Source: Cohnella luojiensis
GTDB lineage: Bacteria; Bacillota; Bacilli; Paenibacillales; Paenibacillaceae
NCBI RefSeq assembly: GCF_004564235.1
Contig: NZ_SOMN01000008.1
Location: forward strand, 89,090 to 153,089
Reading direction: 5' to 3'
Length of the DNA stretch: 64,000 bases
Below the pieces are notes generated by a model that was given only the letters and a program-made list of their open reading frames with translations, did not search any database and was not told the DNA's origin. Positions 25,816 through 35,416 of this stretch are shown one piece after another; position 1 is the first letter of the stretch, and every line of letters starts with the position of its first letter. The position numbers were made by a program, and so were the translations under genes.

Positions 25816-27075
25816 TTACAGATCATCTTCATCGGAGTGTTTGGCGATTTTCCTAGGCATCCACCAGCCGCACCATAGTATTCCTCCGATTACTATTGGC
25901 AGCCAAACATCTAGAGGGAATGAGCTGATAAAGCCTGCTATTCCAAGCAGAAGCGTCATCACAAGTCCTGCCGTACGAGCGATTGCCGATGCGGCAACGA
26001 GCCGCCCCTCGGGCGCAAGGGGGACAGTCGCGGCCGTTTCGACGAAACGAACCCTTTTCAATTCGCTAAGCTGCAAGCCTCCTATGAGAATAGCAATTCC
26101 GTAAATGACGCCCGCTGCCAATACATTGTTGCTTGTCGCCGCTATAATGATTCCGGCAAGCACGGTCCACCGCAAGAACGCTCCGAACGTTTCGCCGCGC
26201 AGAAACACCTTGGCATATAAGAAATGCCATGACCATCGATGCTGCCAGAGCAGGAAATCCCCCGCCCAAGCTATCCACCGCCTACGCGCGGGTTTAGAGG
26301 TCTCCGTCGGAACGTCGACGAACCAGCCGAGGAAAGACATCCAACGACGGCGCGCGGCAGCTTCCTCATCGATCAGCTTCTCCCAAGGCAAGGCATGTTG
26401 CTCCGGCAATCGCCACAACAACAGCATAACCAGCATACCAATGATCGTCAGCGGTATCGCAAGCATCAACGGCTTCAGCAGTATAGCAGCAACGACGATA
26501 ACCGTGAGTACGACTCTCGCAAGCCTAAGCCCTAACCTCCAAGATCTTGCGGCAGGCTTGCGCTCCCTCCACCCCGCATAGACGCAGCAGCCGGCAAGAA
26601 TTGCGAATATAAATCCCCGCACAACCACTGGGTGATTATCGGCGATCTCCGCGGTCATAGGCGCACGTTCATAAATCGGCACGTAGAGCGCGAACACGAC
26701 TATTATACGTAATACCGCCATCCAGATCGCCTTGAGTAAAGCGGGCATCAGATACGCCTGAATGACTCGGCCTTCCATAGCCAACAAGAAAACCGGATCC
26801 GCCGGACGGAAATAAGTGCGAAGCGGCGCCTTAATCACAGCCAGCGCGATGACCGCCACGCCGACCCAATCGGCCGGCCAGTTCTCCGGAACGGCCTTTA
26901 TGAAATCCACGTACCAGACTAACGCGGTGAAGAATATCGCCGAAACGAACAATCCGAACCCGCTTTGGAACACATAGCGAAAATGAGGAACGATCTCGTT
27001 GCGGAACGCGGCCGCGCGGTTGTTCCGCAGGGAACGCAAGAACCCGAGCTGTTCCTCCTGATCTCCGTCACGCAA
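25816..27075 (-). CDS. ecsB: EcsB-like ABC transporter membrane protein
   Basis: 419 residues with about eight hydrophobic segments grouped in the N-terminal and C-terminal halves, and a cytoplasmic charged stretch (RRRWMSFLGWFVDVPTE) between them, as in B. subtilis EcsB. It is the membrane partner of the ATPase just upstream; the Ecs system influences secretion, regulated intramembrane proteolysis and competence, though the exported substrate is unknown. TTG 27075 has AAGGGGG at 8 bases and overlaps the ecsA stop by 8 bases (TTGCGTGA), indicating translational coupling. Confidence 0.85.
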   Translation of the reverse strand: MRDGDQEEQLGFLRSLRNNRAAAFRNEIVPHFRYVFQSGFGLFVSAIFFTALVWYVDFIKAVPENWPADWVGVAVIALAVIKAPLRTYFRPADPVFLLAMEGRVIQAYLMPALLKAIWMAVLRIIVVFALYVPIYERAPMTAEIADNHPVVVRGFIFAILAGCCVYAGWRERKPAARSWRLGLRLARVVLTVIVVAAILLKPLMLAIPLTIIGMLVMLLLWRLPEQHALPWEKLIDEEAAARRRWMSFLGWFVDVPTETSKPARRRWIAWAGDFLLWQHRWSWHFLYAKVFLRGETFGAFLRWTVLAGIIIAATSNNVLAAGVIYGIAILIGGLQLSELKRVRFVETAATVPLAPEGRLVAASAIARTAGLVMTLLLGIAGFISSFPLDVWLPIVIGGILWCGWWMPRKIAKHSDEDDL

Positions 27076-27856
27076 GCGGTTGGCCCCCTTCGGCCGTTAT
27101 GACCAACGCCTCGAAGGCGTCGTCCAGCGTCGAATCCGGATCGGCGCAGCCTGCCTGCGCCTTCACTTCGCGCGGCGAGCCTTCCGCGATGACTCGGCCG
27201 CGGTGCAGCACCACGAGCCTATTTGCCCGACGCTCCAAAGCCGGGAGGATGTGCGAGCTGAGCAGAATCGCGCTCCCCTTCGCACGAGCTTCTTCCAATG
27301 CCTCTAACAATCCGCGGATGGCAAGCGGATCGAGTCCGAGAAACGGTTCATCGATAATGAGCAGCGGCGGACTGACCAATAGCGCGTTCATGAGCATAAC
27401 CTTTTGCTTCATCCCTTTGGACAGCGTGTCCGGCAAGGCGTTCATCGCCTCCGACATCCGGAACGCGCGTGCCAACTCGTCCATTCGCGCGACGGCTATG
27501 TTCCGCTCGATGTTATAGGCCATTGCCGTCCATTGCAGATGCTCCTTAACCGTTAGATTCGGGAAAAGGGAAGGCTGTTCCGGAACGTAGGCGGTAGACG
27601 AGCGAAATCTGTCCCTGTTTTCCTCCAACGTAACTCCTGCTACCCTGACTTCTCCGTCCTGAGGGACCATCAGGCCGAGTATATGTTTAATGGCGGTGCT
27701 TTTACCCGCGCCGTTAAGGCCAATCAATCCGACCATCTCTCCCGGTGCAACCGTAATGGAGACGCCGTGGAGCACCGGCCTCCTTTGGCTGTATCCGCCC
27801 GTCAGCTTGCTCATCTCTAACGCTGGAATAACCGCGTTCGCTTGCCCCAAAGCCAC
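27068..27856 (-). CDS. ecsA: EcsA-like ABC transporter ATPase
   Basis: 262 residues. Walker A is GLNGAGKST, Walker B LLIIDEPFLGLDP, and the H-loop LLSSHIL. The signature motif reads LSKGMKQKV rather than LSGGQ, as in B. subtilis EcsA and its relatives, supporting the assignment. It powers the EcsB membrane protein. GTG 27856 is preceded by GAGGAGG. The gene precedes ecsB with an 8-base overlap. The promoter is not obvious in 27857-27925; a terminator for the SLH gene upstream lies in the gap. Confidence 0.88.
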   Translation of the reverse strand: MALGQANAVIPALEMSKLTGGYSQRRPVLHGVSITVAPGEMVGLIGLNGAGKSTAIKHILGLMVPQDGEVRVAGVTLEENRDRFRSSTAYVPEQPSLFPNLTVKEHLQWTAMAYNIERNIAVARMDELARAFRMSEAMNALPDTLSKGMKQKVMLMNALLVSPPLLIIDEPFLGLDPLAIRGLLEALEEARAKGSAILLSSHILPALERRANRLVVLHRGRVIAEGSPREVKAQAGCADPDSTLDDAFEALVITAEGGQPLA

Positions 27857-27924
27857 CCTGATTCCTCCTCAGTCACACGAAAAACGCTATCCTCCTATTA
27901 TACCGGGTGAAAGAGCCCCGCACA

Positions 27925-27955
27925 AAAAATAAAGAGAGCCGCACGGATGCGGCCC
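27925..27955 (-). terminator. Terminator of the second SLH gene
   Basis: On the minus strand GCCGCATCCGTGCGGC forms a tight hairpin followed by TCTCTTTATTTTTTG, about 30 bases after the stop at 27982. Confidence 0.75.
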
Positions 27956-27981
27956 CCCCTAATTAAGTATCGAGCATTTAC

Positions 27982-29250
27982 TTAGACTATGATTTCAATG
28001 GATGTTACCACGTTATTGCTGCCTTTAACGATTACGTTCAAATTAGGCGAAAGAACGCCGGAGTTACCTGTGATCGCGACATTCGCATCTACGTTATAGG
28101 TAACCATTTGGATCGTTCCGTTGACGTCCTTGCTCAAAGAAATCGTGGAGATTTTCCCTTGTGCGTAGGTGAACGAACTCACTTTGCCGGAATCAGACAA
28201 TTGGGTTGTCGGTACGGCTTCCTTCGTCACTTCGATGAACACCGCTTTTCCTTCAAAAGTACGGACAAGCACTTCGTCACCCGCTTGAAGCGCGGTAATT
28301 GGAGCTTTAACGTCCTTGCGGAAAATAAACACATTAGCCGCTACCGGTACGGAAACCGTAGTATTATCGGCCTTCTTAACCGTTACGCTGCCATTCGCGA
28401 TCGTTTGGATCGTTCCGGTAATCGCTTGCGCGCCCTGATCCGGAAGCTGTTGATCTACGCGGTCCAGCAGGGCAGCCAGCTCGGCACGCGTTACGGGTTT
28501 GTTCGGCTGGAACGTATTATCGTTGTAACCTGTGATGAGGTTCTTTTCTACCGCGACCGCGATGTAGCCTACGGATCCTGCAGGAATTTTCTCGGCGTCG
28601 CGGAACTGCAATTCGACGTCCATCTTCGTCTTGGCTTCTGCTTCGAGCTTCATCGCCTTGACCAAAAGGACGGATGCCCATAACCGGTCAGCCGGCTTAT
28701 TGGCTTGGATGGAAGTTTCGGTCTCGGAGAAGAGGTCGTTCTCCAAAGCCACGGTTACATAACCGACGGCCCAGCCGTTTTTCTTCTTAAATTCGTTGAA
28801 ATCCTTGAAGTTAAGCTTCGCGTTCATGTTCTCCGGCTTCTCGGCTTCCTCTTTCAGCCCGAGCAAGCGAACCGCGGCTACTAGAGCTTCGATCCGGGAG
28901 ATGTTGTTGCGAGGTTTGAAGCTGCCGTCCTCGTATCCGTTAAACACGCCTTGAGCCGCGAGACGGATAATATGATCGTAAGCCCATTTCCATTCCTTCT
29001 GGCTTAAGTCGCCGAATTCCAGGTTGATTTCTTTTTTGGACTTTTTCTTCTTCTTTTTATCATCATCGTCATCGTCATCGTCATCATCATCATCATCCCA
29101 ATCCTTGGAGTATCCGGATTTCGAACGATCATTATCCCTATCGTGGTTGGAATTAGCGGAAGCCATGGCTCCCGTTGCGCTGCCGGCCAACATCGTTAAT
29201 GCTAAAATAGCAAAGGCCGTCTTTTTCCAAATCGGTTGCTTTTGCGTCAT
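27982..29250 (-). CDS. SLH-domain protein with poly-Asp/poly-Lys tract
   Basis: 422 residues. The signal peptide ends near AMASA (residue ~31). A tract of thirteen Asp followed by six Lys (about residues 52-70) precedes three SLH motifs: GVFNGYEDGSFKPRNNISR, a middle one around NGWAVGYVTVALENDL, and GYNDNTFQPNKPVTRAEL. The C-terminal ~150 residues form small beta-rich domains (ITGTIQTIANGSVTVKKAD) of the kind seen in S-layer-associated proteins. SLH modules bind pyruvylated wall polymer; the acidic tract may bind calcium (inference). AAAGGAGAG lies 9 bases before ATG 29250. Monocistronic. Confidence 0.88.
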   Translation of the reverse strand: MTQKQPIWKKTAFAILALTMLAGSATGAMASANSNHDRDNDRSKSGYSKDWDDDDDDDDDDDDDKKKKKKSKKEINLEFGDLSQKEWKWAYDHIIRLAAQGVFNGYEDGSFKPRNNISRIEALVAAVRLLGLKEEAEKPENMNAKLNFKDFNEFKKKNGWAVGYVTVALENDLFSETETSIQANKPADRLWASVLLVKAMKLEAEAKTKMDVELQFRDAEKIPAGSVGYIAVAVEKNLITGYNDNTFQPNKPVTRAELAALLDRVDQQLPDQGAQAITGTIQTIANGSVTVKKADNTTVSVPVAANVFIFRKDVKAPITALQAGDEVLVRTFEGKAVFIEVTKEAVPTTQLSDSGKVSSFTYAQGKISTISLSKDVNGTIQMVTYNVDANVAITGNSGVLSPNLNVIVKGSNNVVTSIEIIV

Positions 29251-29366
29251 AAAAAATAACTCTCCTTTTTTGTAAACGTATTGTCGGTGAATACCGTACG
29301 CCTATAACATTCGGGAGAGATTACGATATTCAGAGGGTCCTAGAGGTAAAATGAGCCTAAAGTACG

Positions 29367-29405
29367 AGAAAGGACCCGCTTCCGGAAAAACTAGGAAGTG
29401 GGTCC
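29367..29405 (-). terminator. Hairpin between repeat array C and the SLH gene
   Basis: GGACCCGCTTCC pairs with GGAAGTGGGTCC (12 bp, one wobble). On the minus strand it is followed by TTTCTC. It would stop read-through from the helicase side into the SLH gene; the U-tract is short, so this is a moderate call. Confidence 0.5.
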
Positions 29406-29429
29406 TGACATGAAAATTTAGCATTCTCT

Positions 29430-29730
29430 GTGGGTGAACTGTACCGAGTTAGCAAAGAAAGTTTGCTAATTCCATTCTATGCAGGCGATCTGCACCGAGT
29501 TAGCAAAGATAGTTCGCTAACTCCGTCCTCTGCGGGCGAAATGTACCGGGTTAGCAAAGAAAGTTCGCTAACTCCGTCCTCTGCGAGAACTGTACCGGGT
29601 TAGCAAAGAAAGTTTGCTAACTCCGTCCTCTGCGGGCGAACTGTACCGGGTTAGCAAAGAAAGTTTGCTAACTCCGTCCTCTGCGGGCGAACTTCGCCGA
29701 GTTAGCAAAGAAAGTTTGCTTACTCTATCC
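29430..29730. repeat. Tandem repeat array, family C (6 x ~51 bp)
   Basis: Six copies of a ~51-bp unit with core GTTAGCAAA-GAAAG-TTTGCTAAC (9-bp stem, 5-base loop) and spacer ACTCCGTCCTCTGCGGGCGA. It lies downstream of the DEAD-box helicase gene and directly joins array D. Confidence 0.9.
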
Positions 29731-29732
29731 TA

Positions 29733-29995
29733 GGAGCTTAACGGCAAAACCTGCCGCTACGCGGTCTGTAGCCCGCCACTTCCACGGGCTTAACGGCAAA
29801 ACCTGCCGCTACGCGGTCTGTAGCCCGCCACTTCCACGGGCTTAACGGCAAAACCTGCCGCTACGCGGTCTGTGGCCCGCCACTTCCACGGGCTTAACGG
29901 CAAAACCTGCCGCTACGCGGTCTGTAGCCCGCTACTTTGCTCGGGCTTAACGGCAAAACCTGCCGCTACGCGGGTTCCTCCCCCCGCTTGCGCGG
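29733..29995. repeat. Tandem repeat array, family D (5 x 52 bp)
   Basis: Five 52-bp copies containing GCTTAACGGCAAAACCTGCC, CGCTACGCGGTCTGTAGCCC and CGCCACTTCCACGG, with a CGGCA/TGCCG stem. It ends about 30 bp from the helicase stop. The same family recurs at 58548-58790, 29 kb away. Confidence 0.9.
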
Positions 29996-30027
29996 GCTCG
30001 TACTAGTTACAGGTACGTCGCACCAAC

Positions 30028-31701
30028 TTACTCCTTCTGATCGTTCGAAGCCGATTCTCGTTTTTCCTTGAGCCACTTCGGCGCGCCTTTGTTCTTCTGG
30101 TCTCTTGCCCGGTCCGATTTCGCTTTCGTTTTCGCAGGTTTAACCGCCGGCTTAACCGGAGGCTTGACCTGCGGCTTATCCGCAGCGGGGGCTCCTTTGA
30201 CGACGGAAGCCGTCGCCGCGGAGGTAGCGGATGCATTCACGCTGTCGATCGGCTTCCTAGTACGCACCGGTGTACCCATCTTCGCCACTACACCAAGCCT
30301 CGGCTTTTCCACGGCATTCTTCCGATTGTCCGCCACCGGTCTTTTATCCCCGACTTGCCGACTCTCTGCGTCTGGCCGTTTATCCCCGACTTGCCGTCTA
30401 TCCGCAACCGGCCGACTCTCGGCGACCGATTTTTTCTCCGTCTTCGGTTCCAGCGTAGCCATGAATTCCGCCTTCGACTTCCACGCCGGCCGTTGCTCCT
30501 TCGCCTCTCCGTCGCCCGATCGCGGCTTCCTCTCATCGGGTGGCCCCTTACGCGCTAAACCTTCTTCTACCGAGACCACTTTTCCTTCGTACAGCATTTT
30601 CGGCTGCACTTGGATGCCGAGCTGCTTCTCCAGCTTGTCGACGATGAATCTTTCCTCCGAGGTGATCAAGGTAATGGAAGTACCTTCTTTCCCCATCCTT
30701 GCCGTTCTTCCCGAACGATGAACGTAATGATCCGCGTCAAGCGCAGGCTCGAATTGAACGACGAGCGGAAGACCAGGGAGATCCAATCCCCTCGCCGCGA
30801 CGTCCGTCGCGATTAAAAGCTTCGTGCGGCCATTGCGGAAACGTTGCATGACCTCGCCGCGCTCTTGTCCTCTCGTATCCCCGTATAACGCATCGACGGA
30901 CACTCCTTCATAACGCAGCTTGGCGAGCAGTTCGCCGATTTTCTCCGTATCGTTGACGAACAGCAGCGCAGACGACGGCTTCATATGCCGAACGATTCTT
31001 CGAATAAGATCGATCTTCTCGCGCCGATCACTTAAGAAATACCAATGCTGAAGCGTCGACGAGAGCCCGTTCTCGTTCTCTTTCTCCGTTACGTCCGATA
31101 CCCAAGGGTCTTTCTGCCACTTTTTTTCCGCATCTCTCATTGCCTCGGAGCGCGTTGCCGATACGAATACGGTCTGACGATCCCGGGAGCACTGACGAAG
31201 CAAGTTCTCCACGTCGCTTCTGCCGCCCAGCGAGAAGATCCGGTCCGTCTCGTCCACGACGACGAAAGATATCGCATGCAGCGATAGCTTCCGGGTGGAC
31301 GCCACCTCTCTTACGCGACCCGGCGTGCCGACGACGAGCGCAGGCTTTCCTTTCATCCGCTCCAACTGACGAGCTAGCGAAGCTCCTCCTATCAGAGCCG
31401 TTGCTTTTATCCCTAACGGCTGTCCGTACGCTTCCGCCTCGCGCATGATTTGCATCGCGAGCTCTTGCGTCGGAGCTAACACGAGCGCTTGCGTTTCGCG
31501 GCGCGTGCCATCGATCTTCTGCAGAAGGGGCAATAAGTACGCAAGCGTCTTCCCTGTACCCGTAGGGGATACGAGCACTCCATCCTTGCCGCTTAGAAGC
31601 GCGGGAAGCGCCTGGCTTTGTACGTCGGAAGGTTCGGATATGCCCGATGCGGCAAGCTTCTCCGCTAACGCTTCATTTAATCCCAATTCGATAAAACCCA
31701 T
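30028..31701 (-). CDS. DEAD-box ATP-dependent RNA helicase
   Basis: 557 residues. The helicase core (about 1-370) shows the Q-motif region at the start, SPTGTGKT (motif I), PTQELA (Ia), VVDETDRIF (motif II, DETD instead of DEAD), VSATRS (III), IATDVAARGLDLP (V) and HRSGRTARMG (VI). The C-terminal ~180 residues are a disordered basic tail with imperfect repeats (VADRRQVGDKRP, AESRQVGDKRP) and Ala/Pro/Lys-rich stretches that probably bind RNA. It likely remodels rRNA or mRNA. ATG 31701 follows GGAG by 8 bases; GTG 31704 is the alternative. Confidence 0.88.
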   Translation of the reverse strand: MGFIELGLNEALAEKLAASGISEPSDVQSQALPALLSGKDGVLVSPTGTGKTLAYLLPLLQKIDGTRRETQALVLAPTQELAMQIMREAEAYGQPLGIKATALIGGASLARQLERMKGKPALVVGTPGRVREVASTRKLSLHAISFVVVDETDRIFSLGGRSDVENLLRQCSRDRQTVFVSATRSEAMRDAEKKWQKDPWVSDVTEKENENGLSSTLQHWYFLSDRREKIDLIRRIVRHMKPSSALLFVNDTEKIGELLAKLRYEGVSVDALYGDTRGQERGEVMQRFRNGRTKLLIATDVAARGLDLPGLPLVVQFEPALDADHYVHRSGRTARMGKEGTSITLITSEERFIVDKLEKQLGIQVQPKMLYEGKVVSVEEGLARKGPPDERKPRSGDGEAKEQRPAWKSKAEFMATLEPKTEKKSVAESRPVADRRQVGDKRPDAESRQVGDKRPVADNRKNAVEKPRLGVVAKMGTPVRTRKPIDSVNASATSAATASVVKGAPAADKPQVKPPVKPAVKPAKTKAKSDRARDQKNKGAPKWLKEKRESASNDQKE

Positions 31702-31729
31702 CACTTCAACTCCTCGTTGTAGAACAAAC

Positions 31730-32512
31730 CTATTTCTTATTCATTAACCGCCCGAACAACGCTTCGCTAATGCGGGGAAACAACTGCATGATCCGAACGC
31801 CGACAGATGCCGTCCAGGGGAGGTCAAGCTCGGGCTTGCGCCGTTCGATTACGGACACGATCGCTCTGGCAACCTTATCCGGCGACAGCATAAACCAACG
31901 AATGTTGCGAACGTAATTTCCATCCGGGTCCGCGCGATCGAAGAAAGGCGTGTCTATCGGTCCGGGATTCACGGCCGACACGCGCACTCCCGTGCCGCGG
32001 AGCTCTCGGCGCAGGGCATTGGTCATTCCTAGAACGGCATGCTTAGTCGCGGAATATCCCGTCGATTTCGCGGTAGCCATTTTCCCTGCCATAGATGCCA
32101 CGTTTACGATATGACCTTGTCCCGCACGAAGCATGGATGGCAACACCGCTTGGGCGCAGCGCACCGTTCCCATATAGTTCACGTCCATCATTTCTTGAAA
32201 AGAAGCGAGCGGAGCATGGGTAAACGGAATAAATTCTCCGAAGCCGGCATTATTAAGCAATACGTCAATTTTACCGTATTTCTCCAGTACTTGCGAGACG
32301 ACCTCGTTCACCTGCTCCTCCGAGGTGACGTCCATCCGATATACCGCATGCTCGCCTGGAATGAAAGCCGATAACTCAAGCATCTTCTCCCGCGATCTCG
32401 CGGTAAGAACGGGAATGGCTCCCTTCTCCGCGAGCAACTTTGCCGCCACGGCTCCGATTCCGCTAGAAGCGCCGGTGATGAGCACGACCTTGCCCGATAA
32501 CGATACCTTCAT
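31730..32512 (-). CDS. Short-chain dehydrogenase/reductase
   Basis: 260 residues, classical SDR. The cofactor motif TGASSGIG lies near residue 13, NNAGFGEF near 90, the catalytic Ser in VNVASMAGK, and YSATKHA (YxxxK) near 155, followed by NPGPIDTPF. The C-terminal extension (VGVRIMQLFPRISEALFGRL) resembles membrane-associated SDRs of the DltE/YqjQ group. It oxidises or reduces an unidentified alcohol or carbonyl substrate with NAD(P). Two adjacent ATGs (32515, 32512) follow AAGGAGG; 32512 is better spaced. Confidence 0.85.
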   Translation of the reverse strand: MKVSLSGKVVLITGASSGIGAVAAKLLAEKGAIPVLTARSREKMLELSAFIPGEHAVYRMDVTSEEQVNEVVSQVLEKYGKIDVLLNNAGFGEFIPFTHAPLASFQEMMDVNYMGTVRCAQAVLPSMLRAGQGHIVNVASMAGKMATAKSTGYSATKHAVLGMTNALRRELRGTGVRVSAVNPGPIDTPFFDRADPDGNYVRNIRWFMLSPDKVARAIVSVIERRKPELDLPWTASVGVRIMQLFPRISEALFGRLMNKK

Positions 32513-32561
32513 CATTGCCCTCCTTAGAGCAAATAAGCATAACACATAACGACCTTTCCAT

Positions 32562-32584
32562 GAAAAAAGCCCCTGCCGGGGCGG
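32562..32584 (-). terminator. Terminator of the CheX-like gene
   Basis: Minus strand GCCCCGGCAGGGGC followed by TTTTTT, about 38 bases after the stop at 32621. Confidence 0.8.
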
Positions 32585-32620
32585 TGATTCTTAGGATTAA
32601 GATTCGTCAATGGCTTATAT

Positions 32621-33079
32621 TTATGCGATCAATACTTGAATTTCCATCTCGCCGATTCCGTCCATGATTAACGGAACGGCCAAAGCTCGTTTCGCCCCTG
32701 TTGCGGAAGTAAAATGGGCTCCCATGATCTTCGGAGGAGTGATGTCGACGTGTACGCCCTGGTTATAGAGCATCGTGCTGGCGTTGCCGCTAATCATATT
32801 GCTTAATTCCGAAATGGCGCTTTTCCCCATATCGTCGATCTCGGTAATCGCGTAACCGCCCATCATCGCGGATATAATCCGCAAGGCAACCGATTCGCTT
32901 AGTCCGAAGACGATATCTCCGGTCATATGTCCCGTCAGCCCGATTTGGATCCATACATGGTTATCCTCGAACTTGATGTCCCTGATCGATAATTGGCCTG
33001 TGCTGGGACGAATTTGCACCATTTGTTCGATGACCATTCGCGCGGATTCCAAAAATGGGTTGATGTACTCAGCCTTCAT
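32621..33079 (-). CDS. CheX-family chemotaxis phosphatase-like protein
   Basis: 152 residues, normal CheX length. The phosphatase motif ExxN is visible as ISELSNMISGNA near residue 90, and IVFGLSESVALRI and MDGIGEMEIQVLI fit the family's beta sheets. CheX dephosphorylates CheY-P or related response regulators in the cytoplasm. There are no chemotaxis genes in the window, so it may serve another receiver protein. The gene stands alone between a terminator and the divergent phospholipase-like gene; AAAGGGGGCG precedes the ATG. Confidence 0.8.
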   Translation of the reverse strand: MKAEYINPFLESARMVIEQMVQIRPSTGQLSIRDIKFEDNHVWIQIGLTGHMTGDIVFGLSESVALRIISAMMGGYAITEIDDMGKSAISELSNMISGNASTMLYNQGVHVDITPPKIMGAHFTSATGAKRALAVPLIMDGIGEMEIQVLIA

Positions 33080-33196
33080 GCCTAAACGCGCCCCCTTTTT
33101 CTACTGGGATTGAAACCGCTAGCCGTAACCACTTTCCATCATTATACTGAAATCATAGGTACAAGTACACTGATTTTTGTCAAAGGGGGAAGAATT

Positions 33197-34144
33197 TTGC
33201 CGAATATTTGGGCCCATATTCAATTTGGAAAAGAAGTCTTAAGTGCTATTCAGTCCGAGAGGCCTATGGAAAACCGTTCCTGGAAAACGGCATTTCAGCT
33301 AGGTTGCCAAGGTCCCGACTTTCTATTCTATGATCACTTCTTGCCTTGGCAGCCCTCGACATCGCTTAACAAGCTCGGTTCCCTCATGCACGGCGTCCGG
33401 TGCGGGCCGTTCCTGCTCTCCTTGTTCGACGAAGTCCGCGATCGGCCGATGACGGATCCGGCGGTAGCCTATACGCTCGGGTTTCTATTGCATCACATTC
33501 TGGACCGGCATCTGCATCCCTTCATCTTCAGCCGTTCGGGCTTCAAGAAGTGGCATCATCAACGTTACGAAACAGCCTTGGACTCCGCTGTTCTATTTCG
33601 GCGGGCGAGCATATCTACCGGACTGACTCCGGTCATTCCCGAGGTCGATACGGACGGACGACTTCCCGGCGGCTTCGCCACCGATTTCCTGCGCGTCGTC
33701 TCTCTTCACTATCCCGTTCTCGCCAAGCAAATGACAGCGGAACAACTCGATCGTGCCGTTGCCCAGATGATGCGGGCTCAGCGTCTTTTCTTCGATCCGA
33801 CCGGATGGAAAAGCAAGTTGCTGTTAGGCCAAATCACTCCCTTTTCCCCGCCGCGTCGTCTGCCCGAATGGGATGTCCTTAACGAATCCCGCCAACCTTG
33901 GATCGATCCGACCGATCGTACCGTCATCCATCATTCGAGCGCATTGGATTTATGGGACGTTGCTTTAGAAGATGCATTTTCAACGACATTTGCGGGAATC
34001 GAATGGTTGAAGGCCGAAGATTCCGAGCAAGCGGCGGAGCGAAAGGAACGGTTCAGCGAGCTGCTTCGGGACGTTTCTTATGAAACGGGACTGCCTTGCG
34101 ACGGTGCTAGAATTACGTATGCGGATTCCGTTGTTCCCGTATAA
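33197..34144 (+). CDS. Zinc-dependent phospholipase C-family protein
   Basis: 315 residues starting at TTG 33197, which follows AAAGGGGGAAG; the frame is open further upstream, but without a ribosome site and into the divergent promoter region. The N-terminus (PNIWAHIQFGKEVL) and the His/Asp-rich blocks (GCQGPDFLFYDHF, FLLHHILDRHLHPF, KKWHHQRYE) match the zinc-dependent phospholipase C superfamily, whose Trp, His and Asp residues bind three Zn ions. No signal peptide is visible, unlike secreted toxins, so an intracellular hydrolase role is likely. Substrate unknown. Confidence 0.8.
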   Translation: MPNIWAHIQFGKEVLSAIQSERPMENRSWKTAFQLGCQGPDFLFYDHFLPWQPSTSLNKLGSLMHGVRCGPFLLSLFDEVRDRPMTDPAVAYTLGFLLHHILDRHLHPFIFSRSGFKKWHHQRYETALDSAVLFRRASISTGLTPVIPEVDTDGRLPGGFATDFLRVVSLHYPVLAKQMTAEQLDRAVAQMMRAQRLFFDPTGWKSKLLLGQITPFSPPRRLPEWDVLNESRQPWIDPTDRTVIHHSSALDLWDVALEDAFSTTFAGIEWLKAEDSEQAAERKERFSELLRDVSYETGLPCDGARITYADSVVPV

Positions 34145-34165
34145 CTGAACCGACAGTCCGCTTGC

Positions 34166-35416
34166 TTAGGGCTGCTGCAAGGCTTCCCTTTCTCCTTTGG
34201 TCAAGTTAACGAACGCAAGAAATACGATTCCGGCTAAGAAGAAGAAGGCGACGGCTAATAAGGCCGAGCGGCTTGAATCGCTGATAAGCTTGACGAGCCC
34301 GAACACCAATGGCCCTCCGAAGGAAAAAAACCGGCTCGTGAAGCTAAGGAAACCGTTGAATTCGGCAGTGCGCCCTTGCGGAATCATTTTGCTAAAGATC
34401 GCCCTGGACGTCGCCTGAGATCCTCCTTGCACGAGACCCACCAATCCGGCTAGCAGGTAGAAATGAAGCGCGCTAGTCATGAAATATCCTAATATTACGA
34501 TGATCAGATACATAATTAAGGAGAACTGGAGCATCTTCTTGCCGCCCAACCGATCCGCCATTCTACCGAATAGCAACGTAGCCGGAAATCCGATGAACTG
34601 CGTAATGAGCAAGGCGGTAATCAGGTCATTGCTTTCAATTCCGATCGTGGTGCCGTAACTTGCGGCCATGACGATTATCGTGTTGATGCCATCGAAAATG
34701 AACCAATAAGCGAGCATGAATTTCATTAGCTCGGGATATCGCTTAATGCTGGAGAACGTTTCTCCCAGACGGCGTGCCCCTGCCTTCAGATTGCCGGCGA
34801 TGCTTCCTTTATTCGCGGAGGGTGTATCCTTAATGGTTCGAAATAACGGCCAAGAGAAGACTATCCACCATATGCCGACGGTAACGAACGATATTTGCGA
34901 TGCGGCCGTTTTATCCGGCAACCCTATGGATTCCCATCCAAGAATAAGGCCCAGATTTACCGCCAGCAGCAGTCCCCCGCCCAAATATCCCATCGAGAAG
35001 CCGCGAGCGCTTACCTTTTCCCGTTGCGCGGGAGAAGCCACGTCGTTCAGCAAGGCATCATAGAACGTATTTCCCGTCCCGAATCCGACCATCCCGATCA
35101 CCACGATGATCGACGCCAGCCACATATCTCCCGGTCCGACGAAGGCAAGCCCGGCGCTGGCGAACGCGCCGATGAGGCTAAATATCCTTAAGAACTTTAC
35201 CTTCTTTCCGGTAACGTCCGCGATCGCTCCAAGCAAAGGCGACAATAACGCCACAACGATGGCGGCCGCGGTCTGCGTGAAGCTCCAGCTGCCGTCCGTC
35301 CCTTTCGCTACGTTGATGAAATAAATCGGCATTACGGCTGCCATGATCGTTGTAGCGAAAGCCGAATTCGCCCAATCGTACAGTACCCAGGCGTTAATCT
35401 TCTTTTTATCGTCCAT
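34166..35416 (-). CDS. MFS transporter, UMF1/Atg22-like
   Basis: 416 residues with about twelve membrane segments. The N-terminal signature AWVLYDWANSAFATTIM is diagnostic of the UMF1 (Atg22-related) branch of the major facilitator superfamily. Loop motifs such as GRMADRLGGKKML fit MFS loop 2-3. Substrate unknown; fungal Atg22 exports amino acids from vacuoles. The Shine-Dalgarno (GAGAGAGGCG) before ATG 35416 is modest. Upstream, at 35621-35672 on the same strand, a terminator-like hairpin lies about 200 bases before the start. Confidence 0.85.
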   Translation of the reverse strand: MDDKKKINAWVLYDWANSAFATTIMAAVMPIYFINVAKGTDGSWSFTQTAAAIVVALLSPLLGAIADVTGKKVKFLRIFSLIGAFASAGLAFVGPGDMWLASIIVVIGMVGFGTGNTFYDALLNDVASPAQREKVSARGFSMGYLGGGLLLAVNLGLILGWESIGLPDKTAASQISFVTVGIWWIVFSWPLFRTIKDTPSANKGSIAGNLKAGARRLGETFSSIKRYPELMKFMLAYWFIFDGINTIIVMAASYGTTIGIESNDLITALLITQFIGFPATLLFGRMADRLGGKKMLQFSLIMYLIIVILGYFMTSALHFYLLAGLVGLVQGGSQATSRAIFSKMIPQGRTAEFNGFLSFTSRFFSFGGPLVFGLVKLISDSSRSALLAVAFFFLAGIVFLAFVNLTKGEREALQQP

